Source: Gammaproteobacteria bacterium (lineage in GTDB: Bacteria; Pseudomonadota; Gammaproteobacteria; Pseudomonadales; Azotimanducaceae). From it: a stretch of DNA of 9,274 nucleotides. Location: the NCBI GenBank assembly GCA_002708205.1, contig PAMR01000024.1, positions 42,877 through 52,150 on the forward strand. Direction: 5' to 3'. The position numbers and the translations under genes are program-made. The notes beneath the pieces were generated by a model. It made no database searches and was not told the origin of the DNA. It saw only the letters and a list, made by a program, of their open reading frames with translations. Shown in pieces: positions 1 to 6,787 of the stretch (within the stretch, counting starts at the first letter, position 1; every line of letters starts with the position of its first letter).

Positions 1-287
1 TCATCGTCAAAACGTAGTAAGTTTTCTGCGTAATTGAGGGCTGCGTTTGGGAACCAGCGTGTTCCGGGAAAACGATTTTCGTTAGCGATAATCGCATCGG
101 TACGGTCGCCTATCACGCCGGTAAACTCCCATACGTCTTTCCAGAAATCACTTCGAGAGTTAATGGAAAAGTCATGTAATTGTGAGTAGGTGATATCGTT
201 TGGCAATTGACAAAATCGCGCGAAGCGGGTGAGGTTTGCATTGTCTTTCAGATCTTTGCTCGGCGACCATAAGAGCTTGGTTTGCAT
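1..287 (-). CDS. aacS: Acetoacetyl-CoA synthetase, N-terminal fragment (gene continues beyond the left edge)
   Basis: Translating the complement from the ATG at 287 gives 95 uninterrupted codons that run off the window. The peptide opens MQTKLLWSPSKDLKDNANLT, followed by RFARF (residues 21-25), DFWKDVWEF (47-55) and FPGTRWFPNAALNYAENLLR (73-92). This is the characteristic N-terminal cap of acetoacetate-CoA ligases and related acyl-CoA synthetases, where the 'P-G-x-x-W-F-x-x-x-x-L-N-Y-A-E-N' block precedes the AMP-binding domain. The enzyme activates acetoacetate to acetoacetyl-CoA with ATP in the cytoplasm. The family is about 650 residues long, so only about 15% is visible; the adenylation motifs and catalytic lysine lie outside. 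It starts 32 bases after the stop of the upstream dioxygenase-fold gene and is probably the third gene of a leftward operon. The ribosome-binding site is weak. Another ligase of the same subfamily cannot be excluded. Confidence 0.82.
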   Translation of the reverse strand, partial: MQTKLLWSPSKDLKDNANLTRFARFCQLPNDITYSQLHDFSINSRSDFWKDVWEFTGVIGDRTDAIIANENRFPGTRWFPNAALNYAENLLRFDD

Positions 288-319
288 ATACGTATACTTA
301 CTTGAGAAATAGGGATTAT

Positions 320-1162
320 TTAGGGGTCGGGTGTTGTCTGTTGGGTTATTGCATTTGATCTAACAAGAAGTTCGCCTATGGTTAATTGACTGTGTGCTTC
401 GAACACTGATGCGATAGCGCTGTACATGGATTTATTTTTTTCTTTAAAAGCATTTTTTACTTCGCAGGTCTGCAAGAAATGGTCCCTAGTGACGGTGTGT
501 CTATTGTTCCAGGCTCGGACCGACAAGGCTACTCGATTAGTTTGGGTGTCTTGTGTCTTATGGAACATATCACCTCGCAGTAAAAGGGCATCCCCCGGAT
601 TGAGGCATGGCGTTTCGGATATCTCATCGATAGGAAAATTTAGTGTGACTCTTTCTCCGCCGGAATGATCATTAGAGATGTGTGTTTTCCCGTTTTCTGT
701 ACGAGCGCTAGAAGCGCCTTGCCACTCAAAAAGCTTCCATGCCTCAGGAGCAGCTGCTTTCCAAGAATCAATTGGAATGATGCTTAAGTTGCTTTGTGTG
801 TGATTCGGTTTAAGGATCGGGACGTAAATATTGAGATAGTCTTGGTGAGTTTGTTGAATAAAGAGACTTTCATGATCCTGGTGCCAATCGAAATCGATGC
901 CTTTTTCGGTGGCAAAATAAGCACCTCCTCCGAGATGATTGGGAGCAAAAACATGCTCAGTTTTTACCGACTCCAGTAAGCTAGTGAGTTTGCCTTTGAT
1001 ACTAAGAAGCACTTGAGGGCTTACTTTACCGAGCGCATAGGCATTGTTATCTATAGCTTTGTCTGAGGCATAATCATCTTGGAAATCGGTAATTTCCCCT
1101 TCGTTTAACCACTGTTTGAATACGTGAAATCCTCGGTTCGTCAGATCACTCGCTATAGTCAT
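320..1162 (-). CDS. Phytanoyl-CoA dioxygenase (PhyH) family protein, Fe(II)/2-oxoglutarate-dependent
   Basis: The 280-residue product fits the PhyH-like double-stranded beta-helix dioxygenases, which use Fe(II), O2 and 2-oxoglutarate to hydroxylate a substrate. A likely metal triad is visible: H94 and D96 in FDWHQDHESLF (91-101), and a distal histidine H201 in NPGDALLLRGDMFHKTQD (188-205). R210 or R216 a few residues later is the likely 2-oxoglutarate carboxylate contact. NLSIIPIDSWK (125-135) takes the place of the usual 'L-x-V-x-P-G-S-H' strand. The spacing between H94 and H201 is longer than in the second PhyH gene of this window, with a polar insertion at about 150-170, so the two are distant paralogues and not a recent duplication. 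The gene lies 28 bases after the acyl-CoA dehydrogenase stop and 32 before the acetoacetyl-CoA synthetase start, which suggests co-transcription. The ribosome-binding site is weak, fitting translation linked to the upstream gene. The substrate is unknown; PhyH homologues act on acyl-CoAs and on many small molecules. Confidence 0.85.
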   Translation of the reverse strand: MTIASDLTNRGFHVFKQWLNEGEITDFQDDYASDKAIDNNAYALGKVSPQVLLSIKGKLTSLLESVKTEHVFAPNHLGGGAYFATEKGIDFDWHQDHESLFIQQTHQDYLNIYVPILKPNHTQSNLSIIPIDSWKAAAPEAWKLFEWQGASSARTENGKTHISNDHSGGERVTLNFPIDEISETPCLNPGDALLLRGDMFHKTQDTQTNRVALSVRAWNNRHTVTRDHFLQTCEVKNAFKEKNKSMYSAIASVFEAHSQLTIGELLVRSNAITQQTTPDP

Positions 1163-1190
1163 TTGTTTGCTATCGCTGACTCGGTAGAAG

Positions 1191-2381
1191 TCAGTCGGGA
1201 AGTCCTAAAACGCGTTTAGCGATGATATTGAGTTGAACTTCGGAACTGCCTCCCGCGATGGTTCCTGCTTTACCCATTAGCCATTGGCGTGTGTCACCGA
1301 GAGCGTTTGTGTCAAAGCTTTTTCCTTCCCATCCCAATGCGTCTGCACCTCGCATTGCCATGAGAGATTCCATGCGACGCTTTCCGAGTTCGGTTGCATA
1401 GTACTTGAACATAGACGTCACAAATGTCGGCGTACCACCAGAGCTTTCTTGTGCGGCCCTGCGAGCAGTTAGACTAAATGCACGACTATCTATATTGAGT
1501 TGTGTTACTTCAGAGCGACCTTCTATATCGCCTATACGGCCATCTTTTTCCCCGTAGTACTTGAGGGCTGTTTTCGCGATGCCAGAAACGCCCGTGCTTT
1601 TTGTTCCTGCACCAGCTCCCGCCGAGCTGAAGCCCGATATCATCGATCTTTCGTGTTGAAGAAGTCGTTTAGCAACAGTCCATCCCCGATTTTCCTGACC
1701 GATTAAATCATTTTTAGCCACTTTAACGTCATCGAAAAAACATTGGCAAAAAGGGGAGTTTCCGGCAATTAGAACAATCGGTTTCACTGAGACACCCGGA
1801 TCATCCATTGAAAATAGCACAAAGCTGATTCCCTCGTGTTTAGGTGCATCAGGTTCTGTTCTAACTAGGCAAAAAATCCAATCGGCAAAATTAGCGCCAG
1901 ACGTCCATATTTTTGATCCATTGACGAGATAATGATCACCCTCGTCCACGGCGCGTGTTTGTAACGAAGCTAAATCAGAGCCAGCATTTGGCTCCGAATA
2001 TCCCTGACACCAGCGAATTTCCCCACTTGCTATTTTGGATAGATGGCGCTGTCTTTGGTCTTCTGTGCCATATTCGAGCAAAGTTGGGCCGATCATCGTA
2101 ACGCCCATACCTCCCAGTGGTTCGGGAGCGCCCGCTGCAGTCATTTCTTCCCGGAGAATTCGTTCTTCTGAGTTGTCTAATCCAGCACCACCATATTCTT
2201 TAGGCCAACTGGGCACTGTGAATCCACGCTCGTAACAGGCATCAAACCAGCGTTTATGATCGGAGCTTTGCGTACCGCCTTTATTGCCACCGGAGAAACC
2301 GTCGGGCCTGCCAGAGATTTCTTTGGGTAGATTATTTTGTATCCACGCACGGGTCTCGTTTCTAAATTCGTTGAGGTTCAT
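1191..2381 (-). CDS. Acyl-CoA dehydrogenase family protein
   Basis: The 396-residue, full-length product has the acyl-CoA dehydrogenase layout: an N-terminal helical domain with VPSWPKEYGGAGL (56-68), the middle beta domain with CQGYSEPNAGSDLASLQTRA (125-144) and KIWTSGANFADWIFCLVRT (157-175), and the C-terminal helical domain ending GGSSEVQLNIIAKRVLGLP (377-395). The family oxidises acyl-CoA thioesters to 2,3-enoyl-CoA with FAD, passing electrons to ETF. The usual C-terminal catalytic Glu (as in 'Y-E-G-T-S-E') is replaced by Gly in TIAGGSSEV. However, E244 in RLLQHERSMISG sits where isovaleryl-CoA and long-chain dehydrogenases place theirs, so activity is plausible. The form resembles enzymes for branched or bulky acyl-CoAs, including steroid side-chain ones; this is an inference. 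The start is well supported: the complement of 2388-2393 reads AGAGGA, with 6 bases between it and the ATG. It is first in a leftward operon with the PhyH protein and acetoacetyl-CoA synthetase, and is divergent from matB. Confidence 0.93.
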   Translation of the reverse strand: MNLNEFRNETRAWIQNNLPKEISGRPDGFSGGNKGGTQSSDHKRWFDACYERGFTVPSWPKEYGGAGLDNSEERILREEMTAAGAPEPLGGMGVTMIGPTLLEYGTEDQRQRHLSKIASGEIRWCQGYSEPNAGSDLASLQTRAVDEGDHYLVNGSKIWTSGANFADWIFCLVRTEPDAPKHEGISFVLFSMDDPGVSVKPIVLIAGNSPFCQCFFDDVKVAKNDLIGQENRGWTVAKRLLQHERSMISGFSSAGAGAGTKSTGVSGIAKTALKYYGEKDGRIGDIEGRSEVTQLNIDSRAFSLTARRAAQESSGGTPTFVTSMFKYYATELGKRRMESLMAMRGADALGWEGKSFDTNALGDTRQWLMGKAGTIAGGSSEVQLNIIAKRVLGLPD

Positions 2382-2560
2382 TCGGGTTCCTCTTCAGGTT
2401 TTAGGTTGCTGGTGGAATCTTGCATAACCTTACGAGCATTATCAAATGGCATTGTGATTGGGTCGTGAATGCGATGAAAAGCGTAAAGATATTTGGACTA
2501 TTGCGGAATCTATAGAGTGCTACGATGCTCCTTTCACAATCATATACAGATAGGCGATTA
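2382..2560. other. Divergent intergenic region between the acyl-CoA dehydrogenase operon and matB
   Basis: This 179-base spacer must hold promoters for both divergent transcripts. I see the ribosome-binding site of the leftward gene (TCCTCT at 2388-2393, AGAGGA on the minus strand). For the rightward gene there is only a weak -10-like TATAGA at 2511-2516, with no good -35 at the right distance. I see no strong inverted repeat or terminator. The ATG at 2525 opens the matB frame earlier than the preferred start at 2561. Confidence 0.5.
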
Positions 2561-4048
2561 ATGAACGCGAATATAGCTGCGCGCTTTCGGCAAGTGTTCG
2601 AATCAAATTTAGATAAGGTTTGTCTGCTGCGGCCTGGGTTAGCGGATTGGACCTACCAAGATTTACTTTTTGCCATGGGCCAGTACGCGAACGCACTGAA
2701 TTCTCTCGGTGTTGAACCGGGAGATCGGGTAATGGTCCAAGTCGAAAAGACGCCGGAAGCGATTGCGCTGTATTTGGGTTGTCTGCAAATAGGAGGTGTA
2801 TATGTTCCCGTCAATACGGCTTATACGCTGGACGAAGTGGCTTATTTTGTGAGTGATGCGGATCCGAAGGTTCTGGTCTCGAGTACCGATGTGAATCTAG
2901 GCCCTAGCAATATGATCTTAGATTCCGATGGGTCTGGTTCTTTAGCCGTTTTGGCGAAATCTCAAAGTACGAACGGTGTAGTAGCTTCCTTAAAGGGGGA
3001 AGAGTTGGCGGCTATTCTCTATACATCGGGCACTACTGGACGCTCTAAAGGCGCGATGCTATCGCACGATAATTTGTCCAGTAATGCAGAGACTCTCGTC
3101 AACTACTGGTCGTGGCAGGACAATGATATTTTGATTCATGCACTTCCTATTTATCATGTGCATGGTTTGTTTGTAGCGAGCCATTGCGTGTTCTTAACTG
3201 GAACGACGATGTTGTTTTTCCCAAAGTTTGAAGCGGGAGCAATTATTCAGCACATCAAGCAGGCAACGGTCTTGATGGGAGTACCGACCTTTTATACGCG
3301 TCTTTTGGAGTATTCAGAATTTGATGAGCAACTTACCGACCACATGCGGCTTTTTATATCGGGATCGGCGCCGCTAACCGAACAGACATTTTTGAATTTC
3401 GAAGAGAAGACTGGACACAGAATCTTAGAGCGCTACGGCATGAGTGAAACAGGAATGATCACGTCGAACCCGTATGATGGTGATCGTTTGGCGGGAACTG
3501 TTGGTTATGCTTTACCGAATGTTCAAGTCCGTATAACCGGCGATAAAGGAGAGGTTTTAAAACCCGAGTTGGTTGGCGGAATAGAAGTACGAGGTCCCAA
3601 CGTGTTCAGTGGCTATTGGCGTATGCCTGAAAAAACAGCTCAGGAATTTCGTTCTGATGGTTTTTTTGTTACGGGTGACATGGGTGTGATGAGCTCGGAT
3701 GGTCGAGTATCTATCGTAGGAAGGGAGAAGGATCTTGTTATTTCTGGTGGATTAAACGTTTATCCGAAAGAAGTCGAGATTCTTATTGATGCTCTCGAAG
3801 GGGTAAAGGAATCTGCGGTGATAGGGGTCCCACATCCGGACTTCGGGGAAGCGGTGGTAGTAGTGATCGTCGGAAACTCTTTGATCAAACTTTCCGAACT
3901 CGATGCTTACCTAAAAGATCGATTGGCGAGATTTAAGCAGCCCAAAGCAATTTTTCACCTGAATGAGTTGCCCCGCAATGCAATGGGCAAGGTACAAAAG
4001 AATCGCTTGCGTGAATTGTACGCAAGCACATTCAAGGCTGAGTCATGA
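2561..4048 (+). CDS. matB: Malonyl-CoA synthetase (malonate--CoA ligase), MatB type
   Basis: This 495-residue member of the ANL (acyl-CoA synthetase) superfamily makes malonyl-CoA from malonate, ATP and CoA, and may accept methylmalonate. Visible motifs, numbered from the chosen start: the A3 phosphate loop YTSGTTGRSKG (154-164), HALPIYHVHGLF (193-204), GVPTFYTR (240-247), ERYGMSET (290-297) followed by SNPYDGDR (302-309), VTGD (370-373), VGREKDLVISGGLNVYPKE (386-404) and NAMGKVQK (473-480) with the catalytic A10 lysine K477. The GVPTFYTR arginine corresponds, from memory, to the malonate-carboxylate-binding Arg of characterised MatB enzymes. The HALPIYHVHGLF and SNPYDGDR blocks are typical of MatB and not of fatty-acyl ligases. 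The frame opens at 2525, but I prefer the ATG at 2561: it gives MNANIAARF, matching the N-terminus of known MatB proteins, with AGATAGG 6 bases upstream. The stop overlaps the start of the isomerase-like gene by ATGA, indicating translational coupling. No malonate decarboxylase or malonate transporter gene is adjacent. Confidence 0.9.
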   Translation: MNANIAARFRQVFESNLDKVCLLRPGLADWTYQDLLFAMGQYANALNSLGVEPGDRVMVQVEKTPEAIALYLGCLQIGGVYVPVNTAYTLDEVAYFVSDADPKVLVSSTDVNLGPSNMILDSDGSGSLAVLAKSQSTNGVVASLKGEELAAILYTSGTTGRSKGAMLSHDNLSSNAETLVNYWSWQDNDILIHALPIYHVHGLFVASHCVFLTGTTMLFFPKFEAGAIIQHIKQATVLMGVPTFYTRLLEYSEFDEQLTDHMRLFISGSAPLTEQTFLNFEEKTGHRILERYGMSETGMITSNPYDGDRLAGTVGYALPNVQVRITGDKGEVLKPELVGGIEVRGPNVFSGYWRMPEKTAQEFRSDGFFVTGDMGVMSSDGRVSIVGREKDLVISGGLNVYPKEVEILIDALEGVKESAVIGVPHPDFGEAVVVVIVGNSLIKLSELDAYLKDRLARFKQPKAIFHLNELPRNAMGKVQKNRLRELYASTFKAES

Positions 4049-4647
4049 GTAGTACAGTTCACTTTTATTGGGATATCGGCAGTACAAATACATATTTTGC
4101 GTTGCATTTATTGGGTGAAGTGATTGAAAGACGAGGAGCTCATCTTGTCATGCATCCATTCAATCTAGGTTATGTTTTTCGTCATCACAAATATGCGCTA
4201 ATGGATGAACCGAAAGCTAAATTGGCAAATAGAAGACGCGATTTAGAACGATGGGCAGAGCGATACAACTTGCCATTTCGAATGCCCGATAAATTTCCGA
4301 TTAAGACGAGTCATTTGTTACGAGGTGCTTTGGTGGCGCGTGATCTTGGCGTGGAGAGTCCCTACATTCATACAATTTTCCGACGGTATTGGGAAGAGAA
4401 CGATAGCTCGTTAGAAACTTTGGAAGGTTTGGTTTCAGTGGCAGAGGAAATTGGCGAAAATACCAATGCTTTTTTACAAGCGTGTGAGTCTGATTTGGTC
4501 CGACAAGAATTGATTGATGAAACGCAAGCAGCTTTGAAATTGGGGGTTTTCGGGGCACCTTCGTATATGGTTAGCGACGAGTTGTTTTGGGGAAAAGACC
4601 GCATCGATTTCGTTGATGCGTATCTCCAATCACTAGAAACGGAATAA
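4045..4647 (+). CDS. 2-hydroxychromene-2-carboxylate isomerase-like protein (DsbA / GST-kappa fold)
   Basis: The 200-residue protein matches the HCCA isomerase / GST-kappa branch of the thioredoxin fold. It opens with VHFYWDIGSTNTYFA (5-19), where Ser13 corresponds to the glutathione-activating serine of this family rather than a CxxC pair; there is no redox CxxC. HPFNLGYVF (37-45) matches the family's 'P-F-x-L-G-x-V-F' segment. The C-terminal signature GVFGAPSYMV-(x)3-LFWGKDR (167-186) contains the expected cis-proline (P172). The known reaction is glutathione-dependent isomerisation of 2-hydroxychromene-2-carboxylate to trans-o-hydroxybenzylidenepyruvate in naphthalene degradation. No other naphthalene-pathway gene is here, so the real substrate is open. 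The start overlaps the matB stop by 4 bases, with AAGG at 4034-4037 inside matB as ribosome-binding site. Linkage to matB suggests related metabolism of a malonyl-type or other acyl compound, but this is an inference. Confidence 0.85.
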   Translation: MSSTVHFYWDIGSTNTYFALHLLGEVIERRGAHLVMHPFNLGYVFRHHKYALMDEPKAKLANRRRDLERWAERYNLPFRMPDKFPIKTSHLLRGALVARDLGVESPYIHTIFRRYWEENDSSLETLEGLVSVAEEIGENTNAFLQACESDLVRQELIDETQAALKLGVFGAPSYMVSDELFWGKDRIDFVDAYLQSLETE

Positions 4648-4690
4648 GAAAATTCAGCGATATAGTTAACTCGTTAAACGATTTCAGGTT

Positions 4691-5818
4691 TCAGTCGGTG
4701 AAGTTGGGCATTACTTTTCTTGCGAATAGGTCTAGAGAGTCTTTAATTTGGGTAGGTGTATGCAAACCTGCTGGGATCAACAAAAACGATTCCTTAATAG
4801 GAACGGTTTTGTTGATAGCATCAATTTGCTTGTTCAACGTGTCAGGTGATCCGACGAGAAGCTCCGGCATGCCCTGACCAAAGGGGGTAGCCCAGTTATC
4901 CCAAAACCATTTCATGTCTTCGAATAGTGCCCACGCTTTACTGTCTGTTTCCGCGCAAACCATGATGCCGCCCCAACACGCTTCATCTCCTGGTTCTATA
5001 TCGTGTCCGTGTGCCTCAGCTTCGTTGCGCCATTCATTCCAAAGAAGACTGAGGAATTCCGTATTACCCGAAAGTACTATCGGGCGACCTTTGTATTTCG
5101 CCCAAAATTTCGCCGTTCTCAAACTTGCTGAGAATCCGCCATACAATGGGATGCTGTCTTGTAGTGGTTTGGGGGCGATCCCGATTTCGTTAATACTCAT
5201 ATCATTATTAACGCCACGGCCAAAATCGGTATAGACCGAGTGATGGTGTGGGTTGACCATGTCGGCAGGAGGAAATTGCCAAAATTCGCCTTGATAGGAG
5301 AAAGTTTCGTTTTTCAGAGCCGATATGACTATCTCTACGAATTCCGAAAAATATCTTCGATTGAACTCGTCTTCGTTTGTATTTTTGTTCCAAGGCCCCA
5401 CAGCTTTTAAAGCGGGTTGTACTTTGTAGTTTTCTACCCAGCGGGCTTGGTATCCACGAACTAGTCCGACGCCGAAACGGCCATTTAACATGTGGTCCAT
5501 GGTGGCAATTTTTTCCGCTGTAGCTAGTGGATTGTTAGTTGTTGACACGAACCCACAGGTAACAATCCGCAGTTTTTCGGTATGCTTTCCTAGCCACATG
5601 GCCATTAAAGCAGGATCGTTAGCTGCTTCGAATCCCTCGATTTGGAGATGGTGTTCCGGATGGCCAAATGCAAAATAGCCATTGTCTTCTGCGAATTTCG
5701 CATAATTTCCTAGCTCGTGAATCATACGGTGGTACAAAAGTGGATCTCGGCCGGCGAGACCTGCTTGTAATTCATGTTTACGGCCTACCGTGCAATATAC
5801 GAACAGTCCAAATTTCAT
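4691..5818 (-). CDS. Luciferase-like flavin-dependent monooxygenase (LLM class)
   Basis: The 375-residue product has the TIM-barrel fold of the bacterial luciferase family. Evidence includes the first strand MKFGLFVY (1-8), YAKFAEDNGYFAFGHPEHHLQ (39-59) with the luciferase-type E-H-H motif at 55-57, the strand LRIVTCGFVSTTNNPLATAEKIATMDHMLNGRFGVGLVRGY (83-122), and the late segment LLVGSPDTLNKQI (320-332). Family members use FMNH2 (some F420) and O2 to oxidise aldehydes, alkanes, ketones or aromatic compounds. The length and EHH motif place it nearer to the alkanal-monooxygenase group than to short F420 oxidoreductases. There is no luxB partner and no luxCDE, so bioluminescence is not suggested. 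The ATG at 5818 is preceded on the minus strand by GGGGAT about 5 bases upstream, a reasonable ribosome-binding site. The gene converges with the isomerase-like gene (43-base gap) and diverges from the second PhyH gene. Its substrate and flavin donor are unknown; no flavin reductase lies nearby. Confidence 0.88.
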   Translation of the reverse strand: MKFGLFVYCTVGRKHELQAGLAGRDPLLYHRMIHELGNYAKFAEDNGYFAFGHPEHHLQIEGFEAANDPALMAMWLGKHTEKLRIVTCGFVSTTNNPLATAEKIATMDHMLNGRFGVGLVRGYQARWVENYKVQPALKAVGPWNKNTNEDEFNRRYFSEFVEIVISALKNETFSYQGEFWQFPPADMVNPHHHSVYTDFGRGVNNDMSINEIGIAPKPLQDSIPLYGGFSASLRTAKFWAKYKGRPIVLSGNTEFLSLLWNEWRNEAEAHGHDIEPGDEACWGGIMVCAETDSKAWALFEDMKWFWDNWATPFGQGMPELLVGSPDTLNKQIDAINKTVPIKESFLLIPAGLHTPTQIKDSLDLFARKVMPNFTD

Positions 5819-5868
5819 GCGATATCCCCAATGCGTCTGTTAAGACTTACACGAATGAATTAAGGTTT

Positions 5869-5894
5869 CCAACGGGATAATTATCACAAGTTGG
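5869..5894. promoter_or_regulatory. Candidate operator: nested inverted repeat in a divergent spacer
   Basis: The 105-base spacer between the luciferase-like gene and the second PhyH gene contains the perfect 10-base palindrome GATAATTATC (5876-5885). It is flanked by a second inverted pair, CCAAC (5869-5873) and GTTGG (5890-5894), on nearly the same centre. Such dyads between divergent genes are common regulator-binding sites. The core is somewhat like a Fur half-site arrangement, but too short to assign. No regulator gene is encoded in the window. Confidence 0.3.
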
Positions 5895-5906
5895 TTGATT
5901 GGAAGT

Positions 5907-5915
5907 AGAGGAGGA
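5907..5915 (+). promoter_or_regulatory. Strong ribosome-binding site for the second PhyH gene
   Basis: AGAGGAGGA lies 8 bases before the ATG at 5924. It is close to the full Shine-Dalgarno consensus, the strongest such site in the window, and fixes the start of the downstream gene. Confidence 0.75.
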
Positions 5916-5923
5916 CCCTGGTA

Positions 5924-6781
5924 ATGGACGACAGCAGTCTGGAACATCGCCTATCGGCTAAAGAGCGTTCTCAATTTGAGAACGAAGGATTTTTGATTGT
6001 TCGAAATGTACTCGGTAGGGAGCAATTAGAGGTTCTCGAGAAAGCCGCAAATAAAGTTGAACGGGAATGGCGTCCGCATTATGCAGAAAGAGGGCTTCAG
6101 GAGGGACAGGCTTTGAATCATCTCGATTTTATTGGCCAAGATGAGAGCTTTTTGGAACTTATTGATCATCCTAAAACATTTATGAAAGTGGTTGATATTC
6201 TGGGATGGCATATCCAGTTGTATCACTCTCATATCATTGTCACACCACCGCGACCCAAGGGTTATCAGTTAAGTGGCAAAAGACTTGGATGGCATCAAGA
6301 CAGCGGTCGACTAAACATAGACATCGAGTCAAACCCACGCCCTAGAATCTCACTAAAAGTAGGTTTTTTTCTAACCGATACCACGCCTACAGACAGAGGA
6401 AATTTTCATGTGATACCGGGTAGCCATTTGAGTAACAAGGTTGAATTTCCTGAGGATGGAGCCGATCACCCCGATGCGATTCCGGTGCAAGCTGCTCCCG
6501 GTGATGCTGTTTTTTTTGATCGCAGACTGTGGCATGCAGCTGGTCGTAATGTGTCTGATGTTACTCGCAAGGTATTGTTTTACGGGTACAGTTATCGGTG
6601 GCTTAAGCCACGCGATAATATGACCGTGGACCACTATATGGCGAGTGCTGATCCAGTACGGCAACAATTGCTTGGAGCAAGTCCAAATGGGGGATTTGGC
6701 TTTACGTCCCCGGTAGATGAGGATGTTCCGTTAAAGAGTTGGCTATCGGAACGCTTGGGAGAGGAGGCACTAGCCCCCTGA
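5924..6781 (+). CDS. Phytanoyl-CoA dioxygenase (PhyH) family protein, Fe(II)/2-oxoglutarate-dependent
   Basis: The 285-residue protein is a clear PhyH-family member. NEGFLIVRNVLGREQLEVLEKA (20-41) is the usual N-terminal 'G-F-x-x-x-x-x-x-L' entry. The iron site is H124 and D126 in LGWHQDSGRLN (121-131), with distal H204 in APGDAVFFDRRLWHAAGRN (191-209). R215 in VTRKVLFYGYSYRW is the likely 2-oxoglutarate-binding arginine. DRGNFHVIPGSH (157-168) is the conserved strand before the second half of the barrel. All ligands are present, so it should be catalytically competent for Fe(II)/2-oxoglutarate hydroxylation in the cytoplasm; the substrate cannot be told. It is transcribed alone to the right, divergent from the luciferase-like gene, and its stop is only 6 bases from the stop of the convergent flavin monooxygenase gene. 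An eight-T run at about 6509-6516 is in frame and encodes Val-Phe-Phe. Confidence 0.92.
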   Translation: MDDSSLEHRLSAKERSQFENEGFLIVRNVLGREQLEVLEKAANKVEREWRPHYAERGLQEGQALNHLDFIGQDESFLELIDHPKTFMKVVDILGWHIQLYHSHIIVTPPRPKGYQLSGKRLGWHQDSGRLNIDIESNPRPRISLKVGFFLTDTTPTDRGNFHVIPGSHLSNKVEFPEDGADHPDAIPVQAAPGDAVFFDRRLWHAAGRNVSDVTRKVLFYGYSYRWLKPRDNMTVDHYMASADPVRQQLLGASPNGGFGFTSPVDEDVPLKSWLSERLGEEALAP

Positions 6782-6787
6782 ATACTC

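Noticed and set aside
287..296. TATACGTATA palindrome at the acetoacetyl-CoA synthetase start.
   Set aside because: Short A/T-rich palindromes arise easily by chance, and this one is inside a probable operon, where an operator is less likely.
2511..2516. TATAGA as -10 of matB.
   Set aside because: There is no -35-like sequence at a suitable distance; TTGGAC at 2493 is only 12 bases away.
4661..4690. Possible terminator between the convergent isomerase-like and luciferase-like genes: TTAAC (4666-4670), TC, GTTAA (4673-4677).
   Set aside because: The stem is only 5 A/T-rich base pairs with a 2-base loop and no T-run; it would not be stable.
4914..5234. A 106-codon plus-strand open frame.
   Set aside because: It is antisense to the luciferase-like gene, with no domain motif.
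4691..5818. Bacterial luciferase alpha subunit (luxA).
   Set aside because: The EHH motif is family-wide, and there is no luxB or luxCDE nearby; a general LLM monooxygenase is the safer call.
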